From the NCBI RefSeq assembly GCF_041435355.1, contig NZ_CP108442.1, forward strand, positions 1,488,001-1,552,000: a stretch of 64,000 nucleotides of DNA. Reading direction: 5' to 3'. Every line of letters starts with the position of its first letter. The stretch's first letter is position 1. The stretch is from Streptomyces sp. NBC_01276. GTDB taxonomy: Bacteria > Actinomycetota > Actinomycetes > Streptomycetales > Streptomycetaceae. Positions 8,849-18,243 of this stretch are shown here, one piece after another. A program made the position numbers and the translations under genes. Under the pieces are notes generated by a model. It ran no database searches. It worked only from the letters and a program-made list of their open reading frames with translations, and was not told where the DNA came from.

Positions 8849-10096
8849 ATGGGCGTTGCCGCAAGTCCGTCGTACGACCGCCGGGCGTCCGCCTCCCTCT
8901 TCTCCCGTCTGCGGACGGCCAGAGGGCAGGCCGACCCCTTCCCGATATACGCCGAACTCCTCTCGCGGGGCGAAGTGGTGCCCGCACCCTGGGGCGGCTC
9001 GGCGGTCACCGGCTTCGCCGCCTGCGACCAGGTTCTGCGCAGCAGGCAATGGCTGGAGCCCGACAGGGGATGGCGGGAGCGCCAGGGGCCGGGCACCCGC
9101 TGGAACGCGCCCAGCTCGCGCGAGATGAGCAACACGCTCGCCGCGCTCAACACCCCGGACCACACCAGGGTGCGACGGGCGGCGGGCACGTTCGACCGGG
9201 GCAGCGTGGAGCGCATCGGCCGCAACGTGCAGCGGACCGCGGACCAGCTCCTCGACGCGTTCACGGAGCGAATACGCACCGGCGAGGCGGACATCTCGGC
9301 GCTCGTCTGCGAGGAGCTGCCCGTGGCCACCATAGGTGACTGGCTGGGTCTGCCACGAGCCGACTGGCCCCGACTACGGGAGTTGACGCACGATCAGGTC
9401 TTCACCCAGGAGCTGCTGCCCTCGGCCAGCCAGCTGGCGTTGTCCGACGCGGCCACGGCCGAACTCCGCACCTATTTCATGGAGCTGGTGCGTGACCGGC
9501 GCTCCCACCCCGGCGACGACCCCGTCACCCGGTGGATCCGGACGTGGGACGCGATCGAGCCCGACCGGGACGAGGCCGACGAGGCGGTCTACTTCCTGGT
9601 GCTGTTCGTCCTGCTGGCCGCCCTGGAAACCACCGCGACCCTCCTCTCGACGATGACGCTGCGGCTCGTCGAGAGCCCGGAACGCTGGGACATGGTCGCC
9701 GACAACCCGGACCTCGTGCCCGGGTTCGTGGAGGAGACGCTCCGCTACGACCCGCCCACCCACGTGATCAGCAGGGTCGCCTCGCAGGACTGCGTGCTGG
9801 GGGGCGTCGAGATCCGCCGCGACGAGATGGTCCACCTCATGGTCGGGGCCGCGCACCGGGACCCGGCCAGGCACGGCGACCCGGACCGGTTCGACCCCGA
9901 GCGCACGCCCGGCCACCTCGCGTTCAGCGGCGGCATCCACTACTGCCTCGGCGCGCCGCTGGCCCGCCTCGAAGCCCAGACCCTCCTCCGCCAGCTGATC
10001 CGGCGCCTTCCCCGCCTCACCCTCGTACGCCCCCCGTCGATGGCGCCCCGCGTGGCGTTCCGGCGCCTGCTGAACCTGGACGTGGCCGTCGCATGA
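8849..10096 (+). CDS. Cytochrome P450 (CYP154-like position, canonical motifs)
   Basis: ATG 8849 follows an AAAGGAG ribosome site at 8834-8840; upstream in-frame starts have none. The product has all expected P450 marks: oxygen-binding I-helix LLAALETTAT, K-helix EETLR, and haem loop FSGGIHYCLGAP with Cys366. A second, canonical P450 after a CYP157 is the common conservon arrangement in Streptomyces (usually CYP154). The stop overlaps the crotonase start (ATGA), linking the two enzymes. It probably hydroxylates a small hydrophobic substrate; the substrate is unknown. Electron-transfer partners are not encoded nearby. Confidence 0.88.
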   Translation: MGVAASPSYDRRASASLFSRLRTARGQADPFPIYAELLSRGEVVPAPWGGSAVTGFAACDQVLRSRQWLEPDRGWRERQGPGTRWNAPSSREMSNTLAALNTPDHTRVRRAAGTFDRGSVERIGRNVQRTADQLLDAFTERIRTGEADISALVCEELPVATIGDWLGLPRADWPRLRELTHDQVFTQELLPSASQLALSDAATAELRTYFMELVRDRRSHPGDDPVTRWIRTWDAIEPDRDEADEAVYFLVLFVLLAALETTATLLSTMTLRLVESPERWDMVADNPDLVPGFVEETLRYDPPTHVISRVASQDCVLGGVEIRRDEMVHLMVGAAHRDPARHGDPDRFDPERTPGHLAFSGGIHYCLGAPLARLEAQTLLRQLIRRLPRLTLVRPPSMAPRVAFRRLLNLDVAVA

Positions 10097-10866
10097 CCGA
10101 ATCCACCCGCACCCGGACCGTGCCCAAGGCGATCACCGCCGAGCAGGACGGCCCCGTACTGCGCGTCCGCCTCAACCCCTGGGGGCAGGAGGACACGTTG
10201 GACTCCGCGGTCCTGGACGACCTCATCACCCTGCTGGACGACCTCCACGAGAGACCCGACGTACGGATCCTGACGCTGTCGTCCATGGGTACGGACTTCT
10301 GCCTGGGTGCCGACCGCGACGAGTACCGGGAGGCACTGGCCGCCGATCCGTCCGGAGCGGGCCTGCGGCGCATCGCCGACAAGGCGCACCGGCTGTGCCA
10401 GGCGCTGGAGAACACTCACGCGGTCACCATCGCCCGCCTGCACGGGCGGGTCATCGGCGCGGGTCTCGCCCTCGCCTCCTTCTGCGATCTGCGCGCCGGT
10501 GCCGACACCAGCCGCTTCCGGATGCCGGAGGTCGGCATAGGGCTGCCGCCGGCGTGGGGCGGGGCGATGGGGCGCCTGGTCTCCGAGGTGGGCGCCTCCC
10601 GGATCCGCGAGCTCATGCTCACCTGCGACGTCTTCGACGCCGACACGGCCCACCGGCTCGGTCTGCTCCACCGGACCGCCCCGCTCGACCGGCTGGACAA
10701 GGTCATCGATGCCTGGACCGGGCCCCTCGCCCGGCGCTCGCCCGAAGCGCTCGTCCTGACCAAGCGGATGCTGGCCGGCTACGCGCGGGCGGACAGGACG
10801 GCGGACGTCTCCCTCCTCGACTCCCATCTCCTGGCGGCCTCGCTCCACCAGCCGCCGACGTGCTGA
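10093..10866 (+). CDS. Enoyl-CoA hydratase/isomerase (crotonase) family protein
   Basis: A 257-residue crotonase-fold protein. The start ATG 10093 overlaps the P450 stop. Oxyanion-hole segments are seen at FCLGADRDEY and RLHGRVIGAGLALASFCDL. The second catalytic-glutamate region reads MPEVGIGLPPAWGG, so one acidic residue is kept at the family position. The family acts on acyl-CoA thioesters (hydration, isomerisation or hydrolysis). It ends the conservon transcription unit and converges with the next gene. The combination with two P450s suggests tailoring of a fatty or terpenoid acid, but this is inference. Confidence 0.82.
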   Translation: MTESTRTRTVPKAITAEQDGPVLRVRLNPWGQEDTLDSAVLDDLITLLDDLHERPDVRILTLSSMGTDFCLGADRDEYREALAADPSGAGLRRIADKAHRLCQALENTHAVTIARLHGRVIGAGLALASFCDLRAGADTSRFRMPEVGIGLPPAWGGAMGRLVSEVGASRIRELMLTCDVFDADTAHRLGLLHRTAPLDRLDKVIDAWTGPLARRSPEALVLTKRMLAGYARADRTADVSLLDSHLLAASLHQPPTC

Positions 10867-10923
10867 TCCCCGGGGCCGCGGACCGCCGGGCCGGCTCACC
10901 GGTCGGGGTGGGAGGGGAGCCGC

Positions 10924-12207
10924 TCAGGAGTCCGGGTGTGGGCGCTGCGTGGTCGGCGTGGATGCCCGGCGGTGTCTGATGTTGACCGCCGCGGCCCTGG
11001 CCAGTGCCACGGGGTTCAGGAAGCGCGGCGGGCCGATCAGGCGGGAGGCGAACAGGTACATGTGCCGCGCCATCGACGCGTCGCGCGCCGCCGCCGAGAA
11101 GACCAGCCGCTCCCCGGGGTTGAACGGGCGGGCCTTGGCGAAGTCGACCGCCAGGCCCTGGTGGCCGCGCAGCCGGCGGCGGTGGGTGCGGGCGTACGCC
11201 GCGAGGGACCTGTCGAGGTCGCCGCGGCCGGCCGCGGCCGGCGCCACCGCCCGCGCCAGCCAGTGCGCGGACTGCAGGGCCCAACCGCAGCCCACGCCCC
11301 ACAGGGGATCCCCGGTCAGGGCGGCGTCGCCGATCAGGGCGATGCCCGGTGCGGTCGGATCCCGGGTGACGAGGGGGTAGTCGACCGTACCGATGATCTT
11401 GGTGATGCGTTCGGCGGAGTCGATGGGCGGCGCCTCGGGCAGGGCGCGGACGAACTCGAAGAAGCTGCCCTCCAGGTCTTCCCGGAAGGCCGGCAGTCGC
11501 CTCTTGTCCGGGAGCACCGCGAGAACCGTCACCCCGTCGTCGTTCGGGAACGCGTAGGCCATGTCGGGTTCGAGGAACCAGGTCTGACCGATCCCGCCGT
11601 GCAGCGGAAGGCCGCGGAAGTGGGCGAGGTAACCGAAACGCCCGTTCTCGTGCAGCCGGGTGGGCACCTCCGCGAGCTTCGCCACCGCCGAGTCCTTGCC
11701 GTCGGCGCCGACCACCAGTCGGGCCCGGAGCTCCCGTTCACCCTGTGGTGTCGACGCGCGCACGCCCACGGTCCGCCCGGCTTCCCGGAGCAGCCCGGTC
11801 ACCCGGTGACCGGGGAGCAGGTCGACGCCGGGGGTCTGCGCCGCGCGGGATCTGATCAGCGGGTCGAGGACGCTGCGCCGGATGTTGTACGCGTACGGGA
11901 GCTCGGGGCCGCCCGGCGCGGCCTTCGGTTCGATCCACCCCCAACGGGTGCACCAGCGCGCCTCGTTGCGGACGGCCCCCGCCTCTTCGAGAGCGGGAAC
12001 GAGGCCGAGTTCGTCCAGCACCGGATAGGCGTTGGCCGTGATCGAGTGGGTGCACAGCACCTTGTACGCCGCGGGGTCCGAGCGGCGTTCCAGGAGTGCG
12101 ACGCGGACGCCGCGTCGGGCGAGCAGGATCGCCGCGGCGGAGCCGGCCGGGCCGGCTCCGCTGATGACGACGTCGTAGCCGTCTCCCGCGCTCTCAGGGT
12201 TGGTCAT
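10924..12207 (-). CDS. FAD-dependent oxidoreductase (geranylgeranyl-reductase/halogenase-like fold)
   Basis: The product is a 427-residue class A flavoprotein. The N-terminal Rossmann motif is VVISGAGPAGSAAAILLARR (dinucleotide-binding GxGxxG). The mid-protein motif is RLVVGADGKDS, and the second FAD motif is IALIGDAALTGDPLWGVGCG (GD..P). Length and motifs fit FAD-dependent monooxygenases, halogenases and prenyl reductases. The halogenase signature WxWxIP is not present. It is the distal gene of the left-going arm, after the MFS exporter (58-base gap), and probably oxidises the pathway product. Substrate unknown. Confidence 0.82.
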   Translation of the reverse strand: MTNPESAGDGYDVVISGAGPAGSAAAILLARRGVRVALLERRSDPAAYKVLCTHSITANAYPVLDELGLVPALEEAGAVRNEARWCTRWGWIEPKAAPGGPELPYAYNIRRSVLDPLIRSRAAQTPGVDLLPGHRVTGLLREAGRTVGVRASTPQGERELRARLVVGADGKDSAVAKLAEVPTRLHENGRFGYLAHFRGLPLHGGIGQTWFLEPDMAYAFPNDDGVTVLAVLPDKRRLPAFREDLEGSFFEFVRALPEAPPIDSAERITKIIGTVDYPLVTRDPTAPGIALIGDAALTGDPLWGVGCGWALQSAHWLARAVAPAAAGRGDLDRSLAAYARTHRRRLRGHQGLAVDFAKARPFNPGERLVFSAAARDASMARHMYLFASRLIGPPRFLNPVALARAAAVNIRHRRASTPTTQRPHPDS

Positions 12208-12265
12208 GCGCTGATCGCCCCCTCCGGGTGGTGCAGTGCTCCTGCTGTCAGGAACATGACCAACT

Positions 12266-13522
12266 CTAGGCGGACTGCGGTTTCTCCGGTGCTCGTTCCA
12301 GTGCGCGGATCGCGGGGACGCTCAGCATCACGCCGATGCACACGACGCCCACGGCCGAGGAGAACAGCAGCACCCGGTCCGCTCCGAAGGCGGCCGCCGC
12401 CGGGCCGGCCAGGGCGCGGCCCACGGGGATGACCATGATGGAGCCGGCCACGTCATAGGCCGAGACGCGGCTCAGGACGGCCAGCGGGATGTGGGACTGC
12501 ACGCTCGTCGCCCACATCACGCCCCAGAACGCGAACCCGCAGCCCGCCACGGCCCCGGTCAGCGCCGTCACGGTGAAGGACCAGCCCAGGGCGGGCGCGA
12601 GGGGGTTGAGGGCGAAGAAGAACATCGCGCAGGCCCCCGCGACGAGGGGGCGGCGGGGCCGGACCCGCATGCCGAGCAGGCCGCCGACGATCGTCCCGGC
12701 GCCGTCGGCCGAGGCGATCCAGCCGTATCCCCCGGCGCCGTGCTGTTCGGTGAGCAGCGTCGCGCCCAGCGGGAGGGCCGGGCCGAAGACGAAGAGGCCG
12801 TACACCGCCCATACGGAGATGACCCCCCACAGCCAGGAGCGGGACCGGAACTCGTGCCATCCGGCGGCCAGTCGGTGCCACATCGGATCGTCGCTCTCGT
12901 CCCGGGCGGCGCCGAGCCCGCGCAGCGGCGCCAGGCCCAGGGCGCTGAGCGCGTACGCCGCCGCGATGACCACGAAGGATCCCGCCACGTTCCAGTAGGC
13001 CACGAGGAGACCGGCGACCCCGGGACCGAGCAGGGTGCAGATGGCCTCGGAGATCCGCAGGAGGGCGTTGGCCCGCTGGATGTCCTCGGCGACCCGGGGC
13101 ACCAGGCTCGCCAGGCCCGGCTGGAACATGGCGGTGGCGGCGCCGCTGAGGGCCAGCAGCGCCATGACGTGCCACAGCCGTACGTGGTCGCCGACCAGCA
13201 GCAGCGCGAGCGCGAGCATGACGACCGTGCGCACCACGTCCGCGCCGACCATCATCACCTGCGGGGTGAACCGGTCGGCGAGGACACCGCCGAACAGCAC
13301 GAGCAGGACGATCGGCGCCATCCACGCGGCCAGCGCGTAGCCGACGCCGGCCGCCCCGTATCCCGCCCCGAGCACGGCGGTCGTCAGCGACACCATCAGC
13401 ATGCCGTCGCCGAGCAGCGAGGTGCTGCGGGCGGTGAAGAACAGCCGGAAGCGACTCGACCGCCACGGGCTGGGCGGCGGGGTCTGCTGTTCCCGCCGCG
13501 CGGTTGCCTCATCCATCGTCAT
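12266..13522 (-). CDS. MFS transporter, probable product exporter
   Basis: A 418-residue protein with about twelve hydrophobic segments and the MFS pattern of the enterobactin-exporter-like (MFS_3) group: SRFRLFFTARSTSLLGDGM at the start and LADRFTPQVMMVGAD after helix 2. It starts at ATG 13522, one base after the stop of the condensation gene, so it is cotranscribed with the biosynthetic arm. Export of the locus product or self-resistance is the likely role (inference from context). Confidence 0.88.
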   Translation of the reverse strand: MTMDEATARREQQTPPPSPWRSSRFRLFFTARSTSLLGDGMLMVSLTTAVLGAGYGAAGVGYALAAWMAPIVLLVLFGGVLADRFTPQVMMVGADVVRTVVMLALALLLVGDHVRLWHVMALLALSGAATAMFQPGLASLVPRVAEDIQRANALLRISEAICTLLGPGVAGLLVAYWNVAGSFVVIAAAYALSALGLAPLRGLGAARDESDDPMWHRLAAGWHEFRSRSWLWGVISVWAVYGLFVFGPALPLGATLLTEQHGAGGYGWIASADGAGTIVGGLLGMRVRPRRPLVAGACAMFFFALNPLAPALGWSFTVTALTGAVAGCGFAFWGVMWATSVQSHIPLAVLSRVSAYDVAGSIMVIPVGRALAGPAAAAFGADRVLLFSSAVGVVCIGVMLSVPAIRALERAPEKPQSA

Positions 13523-13523
13523 G

Positions 13524-15281
13524 TCACATCGGCCGCTGCCGGCCGGTCCCTTCCCTGAGAATCTTCCGGTGGAGCCAGGCGCCGCTCCGGTCCGCCTCCG
13601 CCGGCGGGTGCCGGACGATCACGTACCGGCTCGGGGCCAGTACTCCGGGGCGGCCGGGAAGCGCGTCCATCAGCGCGGTGTGGGCCTGCGCCGGGGTGAG
13701 CGGGGTGTCGCCCGCGGCGATGTACGCCGTCAGGGCGCTCTCCGCCGGCGCGCTCCCGGCCGGGGCGTCCGCGGTGACGTGTACGGGGAGGCCGTCGAGG
13801 GCGCGGCTCAGCGTCGCGGCCACGAGCGGCGGCGAGGTCCAGGAGCCGTCCACCCGGAGCCAGTGGGGTCCGCGTTCCACCGGCCGGACCCCCGTCGCCC
13901 CGGTGAGCGACGCGAGCGGCACGTCCCGCGTGGCGGCGGCCTCCAGGAGCCGTACCAGACCGGTGAGGAGCCCCTCGGCCTCCTCGGGCCCGAACAGCGC
14001 CGGGTCGGCCCACATGCCGAGGTGCAGCAGCGGATCGGTCGCGTGGACGAAGGCGAGGACGCGGGTCGGCAGGACCTGCTCCGGGCCCCAGGTCAGCTCC
14101 AGCTCCGGCCCGTACGGGTCCCGGCCCTCCGGCGGCCCGTCCGCGGTGAGGGATGCCACGGTGGCCGGGAGCGTGCTCACGTCGTTGAACACGACGTCGC
14201 GCGCGAACCGGCTGCCCCGCTCGAAGGTGGCCCTGCCGATCACCTCCCACAGGCCGAGCGCGTCGAACCGGCTGTGCCGGTAGGCGTTGAGGGCCGCTCC
14301 CCAGGCCTTCTTGAGGAGCACGTCGAAGGACGGCACCCGGACGTCGAGGGAGAGCAGGGCGTCCTGGGAGAGGGTGTTCACCGAGCGCGCGAGCCGGGGG
14401 TGGTACCGGTTGGAGGTCGGGGCGGCGACGACGCAGGCGTCCTGCCCGGCGCGGTGGGCGACGATCGCGCACCAGGCGGTCAGCAGCACGGTGGACGGCA
14501 GGGCGCCGGTGCGTTCGGCCACGCCGGCCAGCGCGCGGGCGGCCCGCCGCGACCGGAGGGTGAGCAGGGGCGTGCGCACCTCGGTGCCCTCCGCGCCCGG
14601 CTCCGCGAACATCGCCTGGGGTCCGGTGCGGATGATCCGCTCCCAGTGCCGCAGGGATGCCTCGGACCTGCGCAGACCGGCCGGGGTGGCCTCCTCCTCG
14701 GCGAGGCCGAGCGGGGTGAGCGAGGCGGGCGGGGCGAGCTCCTCGCCCGCGAGCAGGCCGAGCCATTCCTCCTTCAGGACCGCGAGGGCGCCGGCGTCGG
14801 TCAGGGCGTGGCTCGCCGCCATGGCCACGCACACCGGCGTGCCGGCGCGTGTCACCAGGGAGAGGCGGAGGGGGAAGTCCCGGTCCAGGCGGAAGCGTTC
14901 CTCGCGCGCCCGGCGGGCCAGCGACTCGGCGTACCCGAGGGGGCCCTCGGGGAGTTCCCCGTGGTCGAGGACGGTGACGGTGAACGATCCCCGGGACGCC
15001 ACGACCTGCTCGCGGGGCGCGCTGCCCGGGGCGTGCGGGAAGGTCGTGCGCAGGGCCTCGTGCCGTACGACGAGGGCGCGCAGGGCTTCGACCACCGAGT
15101 CCGTCCGGGTCCCCTCGGGAACCGGCCACACGTCGTGGATGTTGATGTGCGCGGGTTCGTCCCGCAGCATGCAGCGGATCATGTTGGCCTGCCCCATCGT
15201 GACGGGACCCCGGCGCTCCTCCCCGCCCGCGTACGTGACGGTGAGGACGTGCGTGCCGCCCGGCTGACGGGAGCGGCTCAT
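13524..15281 (-). CDS. Free-standing NRPS condensation-domain protein
   Basis: A protein of about 585 residues built as a condensation domain with a C-terminal extension. The active-site HHxxxDG region reads ASHALTDAG, keeping the second His and the Asp but replacing the first His by Ser and the Gly by Ala. Other landmarks are RHEALRTTF and FNDVSTLP. ATG 15281 is chosen because it forms an ATGA overlap with the upstream stop; an ATG nine bases earlier is possible. No adenylation or carrier domain is attached, so it must act on separate carriers. The carrier protein and amino acid:carrier ligase of the divergent arm are the natural partners. Amide or ester formation is inferred. Confidence 0.82.
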   Translation of the reverse strand: MSRSRQPGGTHVLTVTYAGGEERRGPVTMGQANMIRCMLRDEPAHINIHDVWPVPEGTRTDSVVEALRALVVRHEALRTTFPHAPGSAPREQVVASRGSFTVTVLDHGELPEGPLGYAESLARRAREERFRLDRDFPLRLSLVTRAGTPVCVAMAASHALTDAGALAVLKEEWLGLLAGEELAPPASLTPLGLAEEEATPAGLRRSEASLRHWERIIRTGPQAMFAEPGAEGTEVRTPLLTLRSRRAARALAGVAERTGALPSTVLLTAWCAIVAHRAGQDACVVAAPTSNRYHPRLARSVNTLSQDALLSLDVRVPSFDVLLKKAWGAALNAYRHSRFDALGLWEVIGRATFERGSRFARDVVFNDVSTLPATVASLTADGPPEGRDPYGPELELTWGPEQVLPTRVLAFVHATDPLLHLGMWADPALFGPEEAEGLLTGLVRLLEAAATRDVPLASLTGATGVRPVERGPHWLRVDGSWTSPPLVAATLSRALDGLPVHVTADAPAGSAPAESALTAYIAAGDTPLTPAQAHTALMDALPGRPGVLAPSRYVIVRHPPAEADRSGAWLHRKILREGTGRQRPM

Positions 15282-16615
15282 GCGGTGCATCGCGCGGACT
15301 CCGGGTGCGTCGGGCCGGGGCGGCCCTGCGCCCGGCTCGCGCGGGTCAGGTCCTCCCAGGCGTCGGTCAGGACGGCGAAGTCCTCCATGTCCTGCCGGGC
15401 GTCGTCGAGGAGCCGTGCGCGGCGGGCGGTGAGCGCTTCCGCGGCCGTGGCGTAGCGGCCGCCCAGGGTCCGGTACGAGCGGTCGAGGACGTCGAGCCGT
15501 CGTGCGCCCTCCTCGGGGGCGACGCGGGCGCCGTCCCTGAGGAAGCCCGCGACGGCGGCGGTGCGGACGTGGCCGTCGGGGTCGAGCAGCGCGTCACCGG
15601 CCCGCTTCGTGGCGGCGTACACGGCGTCGAGGTGCGGGCCGGAGAGCAGGAACTTGACGAAGCGCAGCTGGTAGGCGAGGAAGCCGGCGTCGGAACGGCG
15701 CTCCCCGGTGTGGAAGTTGACGATGTGCCGGTTGTGGAGGACTCCCGGCAGTCGTGCGTCGTGGACCAGGTGGAGGAGGAAGTAGTCGCTGCCGATGGTG
15801 TCGGTGGCCGGCGGCAGGGGCACCCGGCCGTAGACCTCGCGGTCGAGGGCGATGTTGCACATGTCGACGCGCATGGGGCTGACGCTGGTGAGGGTGGTGA
15901 GGTCGCCGGTGAACGCGGCGGTCCCGGCGCCCCGGAAGGACTCCGCGATCAGGTTCCTGCGCCAGATCTCGGGGTGGCCGGCGGGAACCGAGAGGCCCAC
16001 CACCTCCTCGTAGACGGACGGGTCGAGGCGGCGGATCTCCTCCACGTCCACGGACATCTCGCCGACGAAGGAACCGCCGACCAGGGCCACCGGCCGGTCC
16101 GCGCAGGCGGGGTCGAGCCTGCTCCGGGTGACCAGGGCGGACACGTCGGCGGCGGGCCGCCCGAGGGACGTCAGCTCGTGGTGGAGGGGGAAGACCGGCT
16201 CTCCGTCCAGGTACTGGTAGCGGCTGTCCGAGTCCCGGCGGTGGACCGAGGTGCAGCCCAGGGCCTCCGCGATCAGGAAGGCGCGGTTGGTACAGGCTCC
16301 GTAGGAGACGCGGGACGGCAGCATCAGTTCCAGCAGCCGTTCGGGCGCGGCGGCTCCGGACCGGGTGACCACCGCGTCCAGGAAGGCCCGTTGGGCGTCC
16401 TCGTCGAGGTGGTGCACGACCACGCCGGGGACCGCGGGCAGGGCCGCGACCGTCTCCCGGTGCCCGGCGAGTGCCGGGGCGTCGCAGGAGTCGAGGACGA
16501 GGAGGTGCACCTCGGCGCCGAAACGGCGGGCGCCGTACGCGGCCTCCTCGGCCACGGCCCTGATCGTCGCCGCGCAGGGCCGGTTGGTGGGAAGGGTCAG
16601 GCAGACACGGCGCAC
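15278..16615 (-). CDS. Glycosyltransferase-like protein of unknown function (DUF6271-like)
   Basis: A 445-residue protein beginning with VCLTLPTNRPCAATIRAVAEE, similar to the opening beta-alpha unit of GT-A nucleotide-sugar transferases. An acidic metal-site-like motif (HRRDSDSRYQ) lies near residue 140. I believe it matches a family of uncharacterised actinobacterial proteins (DUF6271), but the number is from memory. It starts at GTG 16615, overlapping the dioxygenase gene by 19 bases, and its stop overlaps the condensation gene. The genes of this arm must therefore be translated together. Sugar or amino-acid transfer is possible; function is not established. Confidence 0.55.
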   Translation of the reverse strand: MRRVCLTLPTNRPCAATIRAVAEEAAYGARRFGAEVHLLVLDSCDAPALAGHRETVAALPAVPGVVVHHLDEDAQRAFLDAVVTRSGAAAPERLLELMLPSRVSYGACTNRAFLIAEALGCTSVHRRDSDSRYQYLDGEPVFPLHHELTSLGRPAADVSALVTRSRLDPACADRPVALVGGSFVGEMSVDVEEIRRLDPSVYEEVVGLSVPAGHPEIWRRNLIAESFRGAGTAAFTGDLTTLTSVSPMRVDMCNIALDREVYGRVPLPPATDTIGSDYFLLHLVHDARLPGVLHNRHIVNFHTGERRSDAGFLAYQLRFVKFLLSGPHLDAVYAATKRAGDALLDPDGHVRTAAVAGFLRDGARVAPEEGARRLDVLDRSYRTLGGRYATAAEALTARRARLLDDARQDMEDFAVLTDAWEDLTRASRAQGRPGPTHPESARCTA

Positions 16616-17679
16616 GCCGGCTCCCCGCTCCGGTCGGTGCGGGCGGCGGTGCCCGTCTCCTTCCAGGACGTGAGCCCGAGCAGCCGGCTGCCGAGCTCGT
16701 TCAGGGTGGCCGTGGGGTACCGCTCGGACTCGTGCAGCACGGGGTCGCCGACCAGGGTGCGGTTCCAGCGCGGGGTCCGCAGGTGCCGCCAGGAGTCGAC
16801 GCGGGAGCGCCTCAGCCGCTCGTGTTCCTCAAGGGCCGGCATCATCGACAGGTACTGGACCGCCCGCACCTGGTCCCGGGAGGTGTTGCGCGCCACGCCA
16901 TGGGCGAGCAGGCCGTTCCAGATCAGCAGGTCTCCGGGGTGCAGGTCGGGGCGGACGACGGGGTACTCCGCCGGGTCGGCGCCGGGGCGCAGGGGGTCCC
17001 GGTCGGCCGGCCGGCCGGCCTTCCACTCGTCGAACCGCCGGAAGAGCTCCGGACTGCACTGGAAGCCGCCCGATTCCGGCCGGGTGTCGTTGAGCGCGAT
17101 GATCCCCTGGACGCGCTGCGGCGGAACACCGAGCGTGGTGTCGATGTCCCAGTGCAGTTCGATGTCGAAGCCGCGGTCCGTGGGCTCGATCAGGGCGCGG
17201 TCGCGGTTCCCGACGTTGGGCGGGTTGAGGTTGAGCCGGTCCTGGGTGACCCAGAGTTCCTCGCAGTCCCACACGTCGACGAAGGCGTCGTAGACGCGCT
17301 GGGCCTGCCGGTTGTCCCACAGGAGCTGGTGGTGGTAGGCCTCCACGAAGCCGTACACGTGCAGTTGCCGGTCCAGGTCGGAGCGGAACGGCCGGTCCTC
17401 GTACCAGCTGTCCGGCCGGTCCGGGTCGAGGCCCTGGAATTCCCAGGTGAAGTCGAGGAGGCGCCGCGCCGCTTGCGCCGGGACCGCCTCGCGGACGATG
17501 ACGTAGCCGTACGTCTGCCAGTGGGCGAAGTCCTCGTCCGACAGCACCCGCAGCGGTCTCGACTTCTTCAGCTCCCGCAGGGTGGTCTGGGCCAGGTAGG
17601 ACTCGCCGTCCGCGCTGAAGTACGGCAGGTCCGAGGCCGCCCGGTGGAGACGGGGGCGGCGGGGAGCGGGTGTCGTCAT
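16597..17679 (-). CDS. Fe(II)/2-oxoglutarate dioxygenase, PhyH family
   Basis: A 360-residue phytanoyl-CoA-dioxygenase-like protein. The iron triad is visible as HWDID (H and D of HxD) and a distal His in LLAHGVARNTSRDQVRAVQY, followed by the arginine that binds 2-oxoglutarate. ATG 17679 has a strong GGAGGG ribosome site. It is the first gene of the left-going arm. PhyH enzymes in NRPS-type loci commonly hydroxylate free or carrier-bound amino acids. The aminoacyl-carrier protein encoded across the divergent promoter is a plausible substrate (inference). Confidence 0.87.
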   Translation of the reverse strand: MTTPAPRRPRLHRAASDLPYFSADGESYLAQTTLRELKKSRPLRVLSDEDFAHWQTYGYVIVREAVPAQAARRLLDFTWEFQGLDPDRPDSWYEDRPFRSDLDRQLHVYGFVEAYHHQLLWDNRQAQRVYDAFVDVWDCEELWVTQDRLNLNPPNVGNRDRALIEPTDRGFDIELHWDIDTTLGVPPQRVQGIIALNDTRPESGGFQCSPELFRRFDEWKAGRPADRDPLRPGADPAEYPVVRPDLHPGDLLIWNGLLAHGVARNTSRDQVRAVQYLSMMPALEEHERLRRSRVDSWRHLRTPRWNRTLVGDPVLHESERYPTATLNELGSRLLGLTSWKETGTAARTDRSGEPACAVSA

Positions 17680-17894
17680 GCGGTCCCTCCAGAAAGGGAG
17701 TCGGGGCGGCGGTTCGGCTCGTCGGCGGGCGCGGCCGCGCCGGCGGGTGCGAAGGGGGGAGGAGAGCGGTGACGCGCGCTCCTCCTCGGCCGGAGGACAG
17801 CGCGGGGCGGCCCTCGGCGCGGGCCGGTGGCGGACGGCACGGACGGGTGGTCACGCCGTGGCGCGGGTGCGTGGACCGTGCCGTTCGGCGGAAT

Positions 17895-17906
17895 TGGTTT
17901 AGACCA
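17895..17906. promoter_or_regulatory. DasR-like palindrome 1
   Basis: TGGTTTAGACCA is one base off the DasR (GntR family) core TGGTCTAGACCA. It lies 216 bases upstream of the PhyH start and 93 bases from a second copy. DasR controls N-acetylglucosamine use and some antibiotic genes in Streptomyces. Another GntR-type regulator could use the same core. Confidence 0.5.
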
Positions 17907-17987
17907 TAACCGCTGCCAAGTGGCATCTCAAGAGACGGAGTTGCGCCGAAACGGAGCCTGGGGCTCCACTCGACCGTCCGCCAGGTT

Positions 17988-17999
17988 TGGTCTAGACAA
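17988..17999. promoter_or_regulatory. DasR-like palindrome 2
   Basis: TGGTCTAGACAA is also one base off the DasR core and lies 245 bases upstream of the carrier-ligase gene. Two copies in one divergent promoter region make chance less likely. Confidence 0.5.
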
Positions 18000-18243
18000 T
18001 AGCCGCACGGGCGGCTTAGTGTCCTGATGCGCAGTCCGCCCCTAATCGGACATTCGACTTCTTCGCCGCTGCGCACCCGTCGCGCTCAACGCCGACCGTG
18101 CGCGCGGACCTCGACCACACCCGTCCGCGCCCCGGTGGAAGCGCGTCGGCGCCACCGCGCAGAAGCCTTGGCGCGATCGGCGCGCCCATCCGTACGGCCG
18201 GCCCCGTCCGACTGTTCACCCACGCCCAGAGGAAGCGGTTCCC

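Larger units (their letters stand above)
17680..18243. promoter_or_regulatory. Divergent promoter region of the carrier-ligase locus
   Basis: This 564-base gene-free stretch separates the PhyH arm from the carrier-ligase arm. Its middle (17885-18030) is AT-richer than the flanks and holds two related 12-base palindromes described separately. No convincing small ORF was found. Confidence 0.5.

Noticed and set aside
13401..15455. Rightward 684-codon frame opposite the condensation gene
   Set aside because: Arg/Gly-rich shadow; the opposite strand has condensation-domain motifs and stop-start overlaps with both neighbours.
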